64,000 bases of DNA from Progne subis subis (lineage: Eukaryota; Chordata; Aves; Passeriformes; Hirundinidae), in the NCBI GenBank assembly GCA_022316685.1, contig JAKJHU010000024.1:2364501-2428500 (forward strand). Reading direction: 5' to 3'. The notes under the pieces are model-generated. The model was not told the DNA's origin. It was given only the letters and a program-made list of their open reading frames with translations, and did no database searches. Below, piece by piece: positions 37,701-51,500 of this stretch; the stretch's first letter is position 1, and every line of letters starts with the position of its first letter. The translations under genes were made by a program, and so were the position numbers.

Positions 37701-39830
37701 AGTACTAATGGCTCAAAAGCCTCTTCCCAATATATAATTTTCAAATTTAGATTTTTTTTTCATTTGCTGTCTATATTGTGTAGTGGGTATTTGGATTGAA
37801 TTTGTTGTTGGTTTCATTTAAAAGAAAGTGATTATACAATGTTCCAGCATTTGTAAAAAGAAAGGAATCAGTATTCTCAATTGCACACTCATTGTTTTTA
37901 AAATGATAGTCTAATGGCTCAAAAAATGGACTTACTAGTCCATACAAGTGACTGTGTGAAGGCCTCACGGACATAAGTGACTTTGCCTTTGACTTGATCA
38001 GCCTGTACCTGTGAGAAACAGCTTGCACCTGTGAGAAAAATATAAACATCTTTAAGGTAGAAAGCCTTTAGCAAGTGCATACACGAGCAACTACTGTCCA
38101 ATGAACTGGGTAGCAAAAAGTTACTGACCAATTACAATTAAACACAATGCTTTTCAAAACTATATAACTATGAGCTGTAAACAATAGAGATCATTATTTG
38201 TCGCATGAAGAGAAGGTGTCTTGTCCGTCTCTACTGCAACAGATACAGCTCAGATAAAGGCAAGTTCCTTTTATTTCCAAAAGAGTATGCAAATAAAGGG
38301 TTAAATGAGAGTGCTGTTATTTGACATGCAGATACTGCAGTTTTGGAGTCTCTGACAAGGTTAGTAACATCATTTGCTCTGCACTGCCATGTGCTTTCTA
38401 GTTCATTGGAACTATTTTAGCAATTAGAGCATCGTTTATTCTCTAACAAATATCTGAAATCCATTGCCAATGTCCCTTAGAGAACTCATTTATAAATTAT
38501 CAGAACTGCAAAATTATTTTAGCTGTTGGCTGATTTATTACATTGCAAATTTCTGCATTACTCCATCATGCCTTTATAAAGATTATTCTACTGCTAATTT
38601 TTATTTAATTTTGTTTATACATATTCTTGGATCACACCAAAACACTCATCTTTATCAATATTCATTAGGGCTGTTCAGCTGAGAAACCTACTGTTCTGAC
38701 ATCTTCCTTCAGTGGAAGTGTGGTTTTTGTGGTTTTGGTTTTAGGTGTTTTTAAGATACGTTTAGGAATTCCAGAAAGAAAATCTTTCCATACAGGAGAC
38801 AGAACTCTTGAAAAGTTTGGAAAATGCTCTAAGTGCCAGTATCTGTACATGTATATGTATATATTTATATGAAGATTATAATGATGGCAGTCCATCTGTG
38901 CAATGTGCTTTCAGTGGAGATAATCAGAAGGGGAAATTGATCTTTGTCATCTGGTTTATAAGACTTTTACGCTATCCAGTGAAGTTGATAATGGCATTTC
39001 TTTTACCTATAGACTTGTTGATAATTGGTTTATAAAAGTCGTATTAATCTCTTGTATAAAAAAAGTGGTTTGGCAGTTAACTGCAAAGGAAGTAAAACAG
39101 GGCTTGTGGATGGTGATTTGGGCTAAGTTAGAATGTGTGCTTTCTTAGTTTTGCTTTCTATGAGAAGGCGTGGTGGTTTGTTAAATTATGTGGCTAAAGG
39201 AGAATGAACGAAGAGATTTTGTGCTGAGTTTTACAGTCAATAATCTTCACAGTTAGAGAGAAGGCATTCAGTTAAACATTTATTAAAATGCAGGAGTTGC
39301 ATTTCACAGCACGAATCTAAAAATAACTGTAAGAACTTGAAGTACGTGATAGTTTCTTTGTAAATTATAATTAATACATAATAGATTCCAATTAAAAATA
39401 TGCATACAGTTCAGGCAAAGATTTTAAAATTGCTTTACATAGGCATATAAATACTGCTACAGTGGAGAAATTCAAAGAAAGGTGAATGAAGGATACTTCT
39501 AAAGATAGGTTCCTATTCTTTCAAACCTCTCAGTTCTTAAACTAGACTCTAAACACAGGTCTCCTAAAGCTCTTATCTTCTACCATAAGTATATATTGTC
39601 TCTCTTGAGATATAAAGCCACAGAGGGCATGAATTATTATACTGAAGGGTTTGTGAGTTGGTATTTATTAGTCTTTCAAAGAAGTTGCATCATTATTCAG
39701 GAGAGGGATGTATAAATATATTCATTTCATGGCCACAGACCTGCCCTCATTTCGAATATTTAATTCAGACTAAAAAGCAGACTTCCCATTTGTCCAAGGG
39801 TGACTTTATGATGCTTGTATCCCCAGCTTC
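34701..39830. other. AT-rich non-coding stretch
   Basis: No gene or dispersed repeat is recognised in about 5 kb. A GC-moderate segment lies at 35600-36160 and another at 36840-36960. A small tandem duplication is listed separately. An AT/TATA-rich segment lies near 38830-38870. Confidence 0.55.
37999..38038 (+). repeat. 20-bp tandem duplication, two copies
   Basis: CAGCCTGTACCTGTGAGAAA is followed directly by CAGCTTGCACCTGTGAGAAA. The copies match at 18 of 20 positions. Confidence 0.85.
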
Positions 39831-40437
39831 TGTTCTGTTTATGCTGGATATTAAGTTCTGCACCTTTCAGACTGGTTCTGGGAGTGAAGTGGGGAGAAGA
39901 AGTGCACAGTTTGTTTTCAGAACCTGCGCTCGCTGCCCCACATTCCTTCTCACTGTGTTGTCTGCAGCACGGACAGTGGGAGAGCTCTCCTCTGCTTTTA
40001 GGTAGTTTTTAGCTAGCTGAGGCAGAGAAGTTCCCCAGACTGTGGCTTTTATTTTTCTTGGAACTGATGGGCCCTGCTCTGGACTGAAAACCCAGATAAA
40101 CTCTAGGAGCTCACACCTGTGGCCCACCCGGGCCTGGGACGTGGAATTTTCCAGAGCAGGAGGAGCTGATGAGAGACTGAGCGAGCTGAGCTACACCCCA
40201 CGACAAGGACTGTCTGAATTTAGCATCTCTTCAGAACAGTGAGAGGTTCCATTGTTTAATATTATTCATTTTTCCATGTTTGTGAGCACTTTGCTTGCTA
40301 AATATACAGGTTTTTTCCACTTCTCTCAAAGGAGATGAAGTGTCTCCTGAAATGGTGGGGTAGGGGCCACTTGAATCTGCCTTTCTAGAGGGACCCCATT
40401 TGGAGGTTTCCTTCCAGATTTGCCCTAAACCAGGACA
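39831..40437 (+). mobile_element. Solo LTR of an endogenous retrovirus, ERVL-like avian type
   Basis: The segment has the architecture and wording of an LTR I associate with passerine ERVL-like families: a GCTCGCTGCCCCACATTCC block, GGTAGTTTTTAGCTAGCTGA, TGGACTGAAAACCCAGATAA, a GAGAGACTGAGCGAGCTGAG block, a decayed poly(A) signal region (GCTAAATATACAGG) followed by TTTTTTCCACTTCTCTC, and the 3' end CTTTCTAGAGGGACCCCATT ... GCCCTAAACCAGGACA. The 3' terminus ending in ACA at 40437 is fairly firm. The 5' terminus is approximate (39831-39870). No internal gag/pol/env sequence lies on either side, so it is a solo LTR left by recombination. I saw no clear target-site duplication. Family assignment is from memory of repeat texture. 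Confidence 0.6.
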
Positions 40438-43400
40438 TCGTTACATACCGAGTTTATTAATTTTAGAAAGTAAATGCAGTATATGCCCTACACCATTAAG
40501 AACTTATGAGCTCTTTTCCTCCAAGACACACCTCTCCTATAAAAAGATGAACAAGTATTAGTTTTAACTCAGTCCTTATTATTTGCAAAGCTGAATGAAA
40601 ATGGGTTTGTAATAGGTCTTAAAGGTATAAAAACTGAATGGACTGTTTTTTGTCTATGTTTTGGATCATTATTTATAACATATAATGCTAATATAACATT
40701 TTTGTTTATAGTGGATAGATTATCTATTTAAAAGAAAAATAAAATTTAGGCATAGTCACCCAACTAACAGTAAAATTTAACAAATCTGCTAAATGCATGT
40801 GCATTTCAGAGCTCAGACCTTGAAAATTTAGAGTGGCCTGTATTCCCTTAGCACAGTAGGAGGCTGGGGAACCCATCATTTTGTGAGATGCAAGATTAGA
40901 TATTGGAATAATCTCCCACCCCCTCAATATTTACATCCCAATATTTCATCATTCTCCCGAGTTCATAGCCTTCTCCAGTATACATGGAGACAGATGGCTC
41001 ATAAGATTACAACCTATGGAGATTTGGTGCTACAGACAGGTCCCCTGGTATTCTAAGAAAATTAACAATTTATTTAAACAGCTCTGTCAGATGCAATCCT
41101 CTTTGCCTTGTTTTGTCTCCTGCTGGCTCTGTCTCATGTAGGATTGCCCACATGTGGATTCACTGGTTACAGATTCATCATGTAGGAAAGAAAAGGAACT
41201 TAGTCATGAGCTATATGACCCATGGGTATGCTGGACAAGCATGTGAGCGTAACCGGAACAGCAGTCAAAAAATATCACACTTCTTATCGTTGTACCATCT
41301 TTATGAAAGGACTCTCTCTTTCATGCAGCTGGAACAGATTCTTGCCTGTTGAGCAGCTCTAAATTAAGTCAAAGGATTATCTGTATCCTAGTAGTCCCAA
41401 GCAACACCAGATTTCAGATAAAGAGGTCACCAGGCTGACTCTGCACCCTGCGAAACCGCTGCTGATGCTGCCCACAGACCAGTCCCTTGTGGCCAGCGGA
41501 GCTGCTCACTGACTGGTGAGCAGTGGGTACCCGGGAGCAGGCACACGGTCAGCAGGTGATGGTTTTGCACAGGAAATCTCACAGTTCACTGATTACTGCT
41601 GCACTGAGTGGTTTGTTGAGTGGGAACAGGGAGCCAAATGAGTGACCTGGCTGTTGTGGGAACTGTAGCTCTGAACTGATGAGGGGCCACTTAAAGAGTG
41701 GAGAGATTAACACACGTCTTGGTGTCACAGATGGGGAACGAGCTCTCCCTTTTCACCTCCTTGTCACAGTCAGGACGTGCAGGTCCATCCAGCCAGAAGG
41801 CAGGCCCTGAACTGCTGGGCCTGGTTCCCTGGCAAGGTGAGCTGGGAGAGCAGAGTCAACCCGAGGGCCTCACCTGAGGGAGAGCAGCCAAGTCACCAGG
41901 CAGAGACATGCTGGACTCCCCCGCTGCTCTGCATTTCTGAGGAATGGACACTGGGGCTTCTGCAACAGGGATGCAACAACACCCAAAGTGAGAGGCTGCA
42001 GCCAGGCACCGTCCGAGAGCTGAGCAAAGGGCAGCAGGTGTCTTCGAGTGTGCAATAAGGTCAGCTCTGTGGAACAATGGAAACTGGGATGTATGCTTTT
42101 CCAGGTTTGCTTGTTATTGAAGTTCTATTTGAAAATAGTGCGCTTTCTCTTTTCCTTGGCAAAATAAGCATAGTTTTAGTAATTCTCATCTGTCACATAC
42201 TTTAACACAGCTTTTCTGAGTGAACTATCATTGTACATGCTACACAATTTGTCAACAATGTATTTACTCATCACTGGAAATACTGCACCTAGGACATTAG
42301 GACTGCATTTGCATTTTTCACAAATTAATTACAAGGGATGTATAACTCTGCTGTGATCCTCCCATACCCTGTCCTTTTCCACTCCAACACCCTGGGCTGA
42401 AATGTTCTTTATTAAAATTATCATTCCCTTTGAATTTTCTACTATTGAATTTCTCACTGTTACTATCACTTTTTTTCCACTGTCAACTAGAGTTTCCTCC
42501 ATGGTATTTGGAATATCCCCTACATATATAATCCCTCCTTCTTCAGTGCTATCACTAAATTTCATTCACATACTTCTCTCTTTTCTATGACAATAATTAT
42601 TGAAAATGTGAAACAGCATTTTTTCCTACACTGGTCCTTGGAGAAGAGTACCTTCTAGGGAGTCTCCAGTCCAGAACTTCTGTTTTCCATATAACACAGT
42701 GGTCTTCCTCTCCACCAGTCCCATTTGTACTCTTCTCCTCAGATGAACTAATTTCTTATATGGCACCACCCTCAAATGCCTTGATCACAAGCATCTAATC
42801 TTTTAAAATTCCTTTGTTAAGCAAATCAGTTTTGCCAGGTAGTTTGATGGCCTGATCTGCCATGATAGCTCTGTACGAAAGCATTACTGCTTTTTATCCC
42901 ACTTTCTGGTTTGGTCTGTTTTCATACTTCCATGCATTTACCTGAGTCTAGCCCATGCTTCTTTCTTTTTCTGAAATGCTTGTAATACCACCTTTATTTT
43001 ACCTGTTCTATTTGTGTGTACAGTTGAAAGTCCTTTGGCAATCTGCATGACTTCTTTAGCTATATGAGCTAAACTTCACTTCTGTCAATTCTTTGTTTAC
43101 TCCTACATATTCCAGCCTTTAAGAAGTATCTTTTCCTGCTGATTAATGTTTGTTGGAGGGTTGGTTTTTTTTTTTTTTAATTCTTGCAGTCCTTATTATT
43201 TCTCTTATTAGTGCTCCCTTCTAAGGTCTTTTCAGTAACCACATTTCATCCTAGGAGGTCTGGAGCCATTTCTTATCAGGTTATTTTTTTCTTCACTGGG
43301 AAACAGGGTTCAAATCATTTTTTCAGCATTGACAGGAATAAATATAGGTTTCTGCTCAGGGCCATCTCCAGCATCCATCTTCTCTCTTACTCTGGCTATG

Positions 43401-44011
43401 AAGACACACACTGTCTTAGTAAAACAAGTCAGTCTTTGCTCTCTAATTGGCATTACAGAAGGCCAGAGTGGTTTTTCTGCAGTGAATACTCATGTATTTT
43501 CTCATGTGGTTTTCCACACACAGTTTGAAAAAACTTATTCAAAGGAATCTTAACTTTCCTCAACTTTCCTTTATTTCAGTCCGTAATATACGGAGAGCTT
43601 TTCTTTTTCTTTTGCCTGTAGCAGAAAAGTGCCATAATAAGGTTTTTTAGAATGAAGTAAAAGAAAATTGTTAGCAATTCTATTAATCTAAGAGCCACAG
43701 GCGTAAATTATTTTATATTATTGCTATTTAGATAGTTGCTCCAGTATCAGTATAGGCTATAGTAAAGCAAGTAATTTATCATGGTAAGTATTTCAGTTAT
43801 TGCCTGTGCAGTCCTTTGAACTTTTACAAAGGAACTTTAACTGGAGATGTCCACAAACTCGCAGTGGCCCACCCACTTTTCTCACCACTCTTTGTGACAT
43901 CAGCTCCAAGGCTACAGAGAGTCAGACACAGAGTCTCATTTTAGGCTCACACAAAATAGAATCCAAACAGTAAAATTCAGTGCATTATTTCAGTTAAGGA
44001 AATGAAATAAT

Positions 44012-44015
<4 letters not shown>
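40438..44015. other. AT-rich non-coding stretch
   Basis: No gene is supported. A GC-moderate segment (41440-42060) holds overlapping frames of 61-93 codons on both strands. 42400-43560 is pyrimidine-rich on the + strand. A 14-base T run lies at 43165-43178. The 114-codon + frame at 43184-43528 and 78-codon minus frame at 42329-42565 have no recognised domain. Confidence 0.5.

Positions 44016-44042
<27 letters not shown>
44016..44042 (+). repeat. Poly(A) tract, 27 bases
   Basis: An uninterrupted A run preceded by AATGAAATAATATTT. There is no canonical AATAAA within 30 bases (only AATAAT), so retroposition is not specifically supported. Confidence 0.85.
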
Positions 44043-44043
<1 letters not shown>

Positions 44044-47000
44044 TCATTCCAGTGCAGTAACATCCTAAATTGAACAGTATAAAAGCAAGTAGCAACTCAG
44101 CCCTGGAAGAGCAGATGTGGAGAAAGAGAGACAGCATCAAGCTATTTCTTGAACCTTTACTGACAAAGACAAGAGGTCTAGGAAATCTTTGGCTACAGTA
44201 CCAATAAACCTTCCATCAAACATAAGCTTTCTGGACTTAATTTTCACTTAACAGGGATGTCTCCTTTCCACAGGAGAACATTAACATGTAGAAGTCTTAC
44301 ATTCTCTTAAATATCTCTTTGAAATAAGCAGCACTGAAAAGTCTTCATGAAATCAAGGAAATTTGCCTTTTTCGTTTCTCTTCACTCCAAAGCCTAGAAA
44401 AATCAAACTTTTCATGACTCTCTATTGACTGTATAAAAATATTCTCAGTCTGACATATAAAATGTGCTGATATCTCTTATACTCTCAGTGAGCCCTGGTT
44501 GTAATTTGGCAGCTCTCAATGATCTCTGCAATGTAATTCAACTGTTCAATGCAACAGCCACCTTCTCATGTGAAAACATTCCCAAACACAAAAAGACCTG
44601 GATATAATTGCTTAAAGAAAAACACTGAAAAATCTATAAACCAAGACAAAAAAAAGTGAAAATGCAGTTACAATCACAGAATATCCCCCATTTCTCTCCC
44701 CCTTTTTTGCCTAAGAAGGAGAATACAAGTTAACTGGACACAACAGCTGATCTCCTTGGAGTAAAATCTGTTGCAAATACAAGGTTTTTACCACTCATTT
44801 ATCGTTTTTCTAAAGGCCATTGCATTGTAAGTGAGGAGAGTTCAACAGCTGTCAGTGGTCAAGTGAACATTGTCTAGTGAAGGATCACTAGAACCGCATC
44901 CAGAGATGATGATGATGTGACAAGAGTATATCTCACAAGTTTCCTGCAGAAGTACATCCTGGTTGTAGAAAAGTCTCCATAATAAAACTCGTAATTTTTT
45001 TATATTACAATAAGAAAATGTCCCACTGAAGGGAACAAAAGGACCTCCTTCCCCAAAAATGTTTTTTGTTTCTCAATCTACCCTTTGCTCAAAGTGCTTT
45101 GGGCTCCAAAACTTTAGGATAAGGATGACAGAGAGAAGACTGAGTTATTCTTGCTCAGAAATAGGCAAAAAGCATATGGGATAGATATGTCTGTAAGTTC
45201 AAGCTCGTCTGTCTTCTTCTTTGTTTTCCTTCTCATATTGATTGTAGCAGCTAAATGTGAGTGATTAGCATTATAATCTCTGAAGCACCTGCATACAGCT
45301 AAAGATTTTTTAGCCTACCTACAGGATTAGCAGGCCTAGTGCTGAAGTTAATGGAATTGGGTATTAAAATCACAGAGAGAGTTTTGAAAATCACAAGAAG
45401 GGTGATCAGCACTTACCACAAGGCTGCTTTTAACTTAGGCAAGAGTTTCTTAGAAAATAGTCAGCGAATTACTCTCCTGAAAATCCTGCAGACCAGTCAT
45501 ATATTGGATACCGTTCAGTAGCAGCCTGCTTGGGACAGTTTATTTTTAATTCTTAGTACAACTGTGGCTAATAATCTTTAATTTCTGATGCTGAGTACAT
45601 TTTGCTGAGGGGAAGAATCAAAGCACATCTTCTTCTATACACAGCCAGAATGTACAGATCTGAGTTGCTCAATTGCACTAATGTTTTTTCCTGAATGTAT
45701 GACAAGTGGTTGGGTAAGAATGAAATATGAGAAGTGTGGATATTTTAGTTCAAGGTTGTAGGTGGCGAAGAGAAAAAGTGGGAAGCATAATTCCGACATG
45801 GAGAGGTGCAATTCCACGGAGATTGTTAATGACTGTAAAGCTCAGAGGAATCTAATTAGTGTCCTGGAAAAGAAGGTCAGACAAGATCGTATAAATAGTG
45901 TGTGAAAAAATAAAAGATATCATAAACACTTGGAACTCAATGTGTCTGGGATCAATCAGTTGGGATGTTCAGAATCTGTTCACAGATATTTTGACTTTTC
46001 TGAAGTCTAAAATTTTTGGACTTAAGTTTAAAATTATAAGTGTCCTAGAAAGGCAAATCTAAAGCAGGGCTGTTTCCAGCAAACCTGGTCCCCCTTATAA
46101 TATTTCTTAGATAGGTCTTCCACTTCAAAATGAATGTCAACTTCCCCACCAACTTTTGATCAAAGAATTTTTACATCCTCCATGAGTGATAAATAAGGGG
46201 GCAAACATGTCAGTCAGGAATTTAGTTTTTTTATAGAGAGGTTTAGGAGAATATTGGGCAGAGGTTTCACATTAATACTTGCCATAAGCCAAGGGTAAGG
46301 CTGAAGAAAAGACATGTTCTGTTTCACCCAAGGCTCAGACTGTCACCAACAGTGGCTGACCCACAACATGGCAAGCAAGATGAGCAGTAGGAATTACACA
46401 CTTTGATCTCCTCCTGCAGGCCATGATAACTGAGTCTCTCCTGTGGGAACACACTGGTAGAAGCAGTCTTTGTGTACGTGACCATGCCTTATGTGAAATT
46501 ATGGAATGCGTGGCTGAAATCTTGCACATGGGTAAGAACCTGTGTGCTGGCTGTCCTTTCCCTCTCCCTCCAGTCTGGTCTCTGTGACAGAAGTGGGTGA
46601 GGATCTCTAAGGATTGCTTGGCACAAGAGGGCATAGGAACTTCAGAGGTCAGTGGCAAATAAGTGGCAAAGTTCAGTGGCAAGGACTTCTTTATGGAAGC
46701 TGTCATGTACATACCCATGGCTACGTTTTAGTTCCCTCCACTTGTGCTTCTAAACGTTAGTCTGAAATGTAAGAAGTGTATTATTGAGAACAAGATGCTG
46801 GAAATCACAGTAGTTTATGCCAGGATTAGTACAGTAGAGAAGTTGTATTGCAGAAAGTGTATAAAAACATTTGAAGAAGTGACAGACTTTGATATTAAGT
46901 AATCTGTCTTCTTCCCTTGGAGCCACAGAGAAATGACACATTAATTTCAGACATTTTAATAAGAGCATTAGTGAAACTGGTTTCTCAGCAAACCAAGTTG

Positions 47001-47859
47001 GTGTCATCTCTACTTTTCCATTAAATATACTGTATTTCTTCACTTTACCATCTTTATACAGAGAAATACATTGTAGTATAACAATTACGTTATGACAACA
47101 AATACCTCTGACCACTGTGGCCTTTAGGAGCTAGAAGTAAACAACCCCAAGAATTTAACTACCTACCTATCTCTCATTGTTTCTTTGCACCTGAGCAGTA
47201 GGGGTGTGGATCTGTGACACAGCTTAATAATGCTCCCAGAATCTCCTGTGAGCACCAGTTTTGCTTCTGGAGCCCCCAGCTGTGTGACAGCTGTCACCTC
47301 ACATCCCACTAGACTTTGATATATATTTGCATTTTATCCTCTATAAAGACAGAAACCTGCAGGAGTTCTAATAAATATCTTGAGAGGTGTGGAGGGGGGT
47401 TGTGAGCACTGACGGATTCATGGTCTGAAAGGCACTGTCCCCAAACCTGGGGAGACCCATGGCTGTGCTGCTCGAGACACTGTTACCCATTCAAGCAAGA
47501 AGTATTATGGCAGTGAGCAGAGCAAAAGAATAAGAGGATGGAGTGCATATTCCAGTGTAATTATAATAATTTATAACTTGGGGTTGTTCTCCTGTTAGAA
47601 TCTCAAAAGCAGAATATTTTTACTTTCTTATAAATTATTCACAGTCATTTGCTTTGCTTCATGACAAGTAACTTCTTTTCTTCAGACAGGATTTTCAACC
47701 TGAAAGAATGAAAGTGTTGACCCAGTTATGCCTAACAAACAAAACGTGAAAAGAACTAAAATTAGAAATGGATAAAATAATCTTAGTAGGAGCAAGAAAT
47801 AAAGTTTTATTTCCACTTCCTGTTCGATCTGAATTTAAAATTGGTAATGTTATTTCACT
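44043..47859. other. AT-rich non-coding stretch
   Basis: No gene is supported. The 127-codon minus frame at 46335-46718 and the 121-codon minus frame at 46750-47115 lie side by side but share no frame, domain or splice logic. Confidence 0.5.
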
Positions 47860-47878
47860 AAAAAAAAAAAAAAAAAAA
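47860..47878 (+). repeat. Poly(A) tract, 19 bases
   Basis: An uninterrupted A run followed by GAAAAA. No AATAAA is present shortly upstream. Confidence 0.8.
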
Positions 47879-48496
47879 GAAAAATAGACTTCAAAATCAA
47901 ACTGCTCAGAGAAGAATGAGGTAACATTTACAGAAATGTTGTACATTATTTTTAAAAAACATTTCAAAAATGGCCTAAAACGGAATTTAGTCCCTTTCCA
48001 GTTCTGCAAAACATTCCTGAGGCCTTTCCAGACTCTCCTGCCCTATCTGCAGCCTCTCTCCTGCAAACTGAGACCCTTGTCATGCATGGTGTGAATTTCT
48101 GATACGGGATTGAGGGCAATGTACAGGAAATGAGAAGGTATATACCGTGTGATATTTAAGGGGTTACAAATGCTTTCGTGGCATTATTCTCCAGACTGGA
48201 GCAGTAGATCTAGGAGTGGATCTACCAACTCCCAGATTCAGGAAAATCCTGAAAAGGAAAAATTAAAAATGCTTCATGGAAAACCTGTGCCCCTTTTCAC
48301 CTGGTATATTCAGTGCTAATACATGGGATGTTATTAAAGTATTGATTGCATATTCCATTAAAAGAGCCTGAAACAGTTAAAGTAGGTCAAAAAATTACTT
48401 ACCTTTTAAGATGTAGAGATCAAAACATTAAAAATTATGAGTCTTTCTTAAAATTCCTAAAGTCATAGTTAAAACACTTAATGGGTAACAGTATTT

Positions 48497-48515
48497 AAAA
48501 AAAAAAAAAAAAAAA
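48497..48515 (+). repeat. Poly(A) tract, 19 bases
   Basis: An uninterrupted A run preceded by ACAGTATTT. No AATAAA is present shortly upstream. Confidence 0.8.
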
Positions 48516-51500
48516 GACACATAAAATTCCCACTAAGATCAAGGATTTAGGTTTTATTATCTGAAGTGCTTCAGAAACTGGTAGTAAATAACACTTAATT
48601 AAACAGATTAAATAAGAAAATGTTTGTTTACATTATTCAGTAAAGGAAAGGATCCCACAAGTTTTGCAATGTGAACTATGTTTGCTCTATGTTGCTTGAA
48701 GGAGTTAACAGAAACAAAGTGCCAAGCGGTTTCTTGTCTACTCACTGGCGACAGTTATGATCGCGTTCAAGATAAGAGAGAGGTTGTATATATTTAAATG
48801 ACTTGCAGTCCTAGCTTGTGCATTTTAAACTGGCCAAATGCATCTATGTTTCATTTTTCCTCATCCACTCTTCACAGTATTTGAAATCTGTATTAGTTCA
48901 TAACTCAGCTCCCAACATGTTTGGAATACTATGGAAAGACAACATAAGATGGGAGAGGTTATTGTTCTCTCTGTGAGATATAAAAATGGAGCATATCTCC
49001 TTATGCATATACATTTCCTTCTTGGCTAAGTATTTTGCTGATTTTGTCCTCTTTATAGTAGTTTTCAGGGTTTCAGTAATATCCTGTTAAAATATCTAGG
49101 CATTGCTTTTTTGAATTGGGAGCTGTGGACTATTAGAGGTCTTCCTGCTTGCAATTTAAAAGAATATATTGGAAAAACTCTGAAGTGACCAGTACTTTGT
49201 GTGTACCTTATTTACTTTGGATATCAGACCTAAACTTGGCTGTATTTATGAATACTTTCTTAGGTGTTTAGAAAAGTAGTTGTTGGACAGCAGGGAACCA
49301 TTTCACTTGCAGCTGTTTATTTAGTATTTATCATTTTAACTGTTCAGGAAAAAGAACACTTTCCAACCTCATTTTTTACAAGAATTTCCACTCACTACAA
49401 GCTATCAACACCTTCACCAAGTCAGAAATATAAAGCTGGCCTCATTCTCCTTACCTTATAATTCATAATGATGTTTTGGTAGCTGGTAATCTCAGCATGT
49501 GCAGTGAAGTTAGTCAAGGGACTCATGTACACCATTAGTAATGTACATAGTGGCTCTGAAAATGATTATAACATCAGGATTCTCAACTGTATTTTGAAAA
49601 CATAATTTTCTGTGTAAAGAACCTCAAACTTTCAAAGAAAGAAAGAAAGCCAGCTGCATGGCAGCGAGTGATAAGCTCTACTGAAAATCAGGCTGTGCTA
49701 ATACAGAATTGTAAGCCTTTTTATCTGCATTTTGAACCTTAGGAAAATTCCTCCAAAAGAGGAGGGCATAAATATCTTCTTAATTTAAATGGCTGCTACT
49801 TGATATCCTGATGAAGAAATTAAAAAGGTTTTGGTTTGGACTTTTGTTTAGGTTGTGTTTTAATTTCTTTTATTTCTTCCAGTCCTTGACTGCTGTGTTC
49901 ACACTGGCTCAGATGTTGTGCTTTTCCTGTGTGAAACCTGCAGAGGTTTCCTGAATGTAGGAGATTACTACTGCTTAGGGAACAACATCACAGATGCAGT
50001 GAAGATAAGTGGGTTTGTGATTGAATCATCTCCCTTCTTCCATATTCTTCTCCTTTTCAGCAAATGAAAGAGAAGCTTTCTGTATAAAATTAAAGTGAGA
50101 GGAGGAAAAGTTGAAAAAATTTTCAAAAGCCTGATCCTCGCTAGGGCAAAGCGTCCCATTGATGTCACCAAATATGTAAATTCCCAAAATATTACATCCT
50201 TGCCAAAGAATGTAATTTTTTCACCTTATTTAGATTTACAGTGCATATTTGTATAATTCATGCCCTGTTGACGAGGGAAATGGTTGCCATTGATTTCAGT
50301 CATAGGAGATTGGAACTTTTGATCCCTTTAAAAGAAAAACTAATTACTGCTGTGCCATAATGCAGTATGTGAACAGATCAGATGGGTAAAAAAGGCACTT
50401 TCCATGACAGGCAGGACTCAATCAGAGGTGACTATCAGGGTGTCAGAATCTGGTCAGCAGAGTAGCTGACCAAAGCTTTAGAAACTGGGCACTAGTTCAT
50501 ATATGGGAGACTTCTGCATTTACTCCAACATTTTACTTGTCAGGGCCACAAGTGTCCTTTCAGGGGTCTGTGAGTGCAGCGTATCAAAGATTGTTCACAG
50601 ACAACACTAGGCATGGACTTGAACAACTTGCTGATTCAAGGTTATGATCAAAGTTTTCTAACTGAGAAAAAAATATTGCTTCTTCTGTAGCATCTAGTCA
50701 GAGATGCATTTAATCTCACCTAGACTGATGTGTGCCATGCTAGCACGAAAAGGAAATGCTCACATACTTACAGCTACCTTTATTTTAGAGACATGACTGT
50801 GGCACTTGCTGCACTAATTCCCCAGGATATTTATTTATAAAAAATTACTTCCAGAGCCTTTTAGTGCATTGACCTTGTTTCAGGGTTTAGCTGGGAGGAG
50901 GGAGAGCTGAGTTTTTTTTCTTAAGCACTGCAGGGGATTTCTGTCAGCTTGCTTTAACACTTCCCTTCAGAATCTTGCCAGGCTTTCAGGCTAAAGAATT
51001 TTCAGATGTAGCTAGCCATCATCACATAGGTCTTTGCATAGTCTCTGTTATTTTATGAATCTAAAATTCAATTGTTTTTCAAGCAAAGACAAAACAACAG
51101 CATGTAAATATAAAGCTATCTGATCAGAATCATAAATGTATGGAAAAGCATAACCTGTAATGTATCAAATCTGTATGATACAGTGACCACTGCACAGACT
51201 GGCTTCATGCATTATATCAATTATCTCTCCAAAGATTTGGAAAGGTGTTGTACCTCCATAGAATAGGACAAGGAAGAAAGTGAGGTGTTACACTGTTTAA
51301 TTTTCTTCCATAAACTAGAGTTTTCTTAAGTAGCAAGACACAAATTTTAGAAATCATGAAAATGTTTTTATGCTCTGCAGCTGTGATATGTCTTAGCCAT
51401 CTTTACCATACCCAACCATGACCCAAGTGAGTTAGCACTGGAACTGCTCTTAGCCACACCTTCTGCTGTTTCTTCCTGAGTGTTTCCATGTACAAACTGA

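Noticed and set aside
42329..42565. 78-codon minus frame with a fairly protein-like peptide
   Set aside because: Upstream codons are closed by stops, no splice acceptor is visible and no family is recognised. It was considered as a LINE fragment but lacks the diagnostic motifs.
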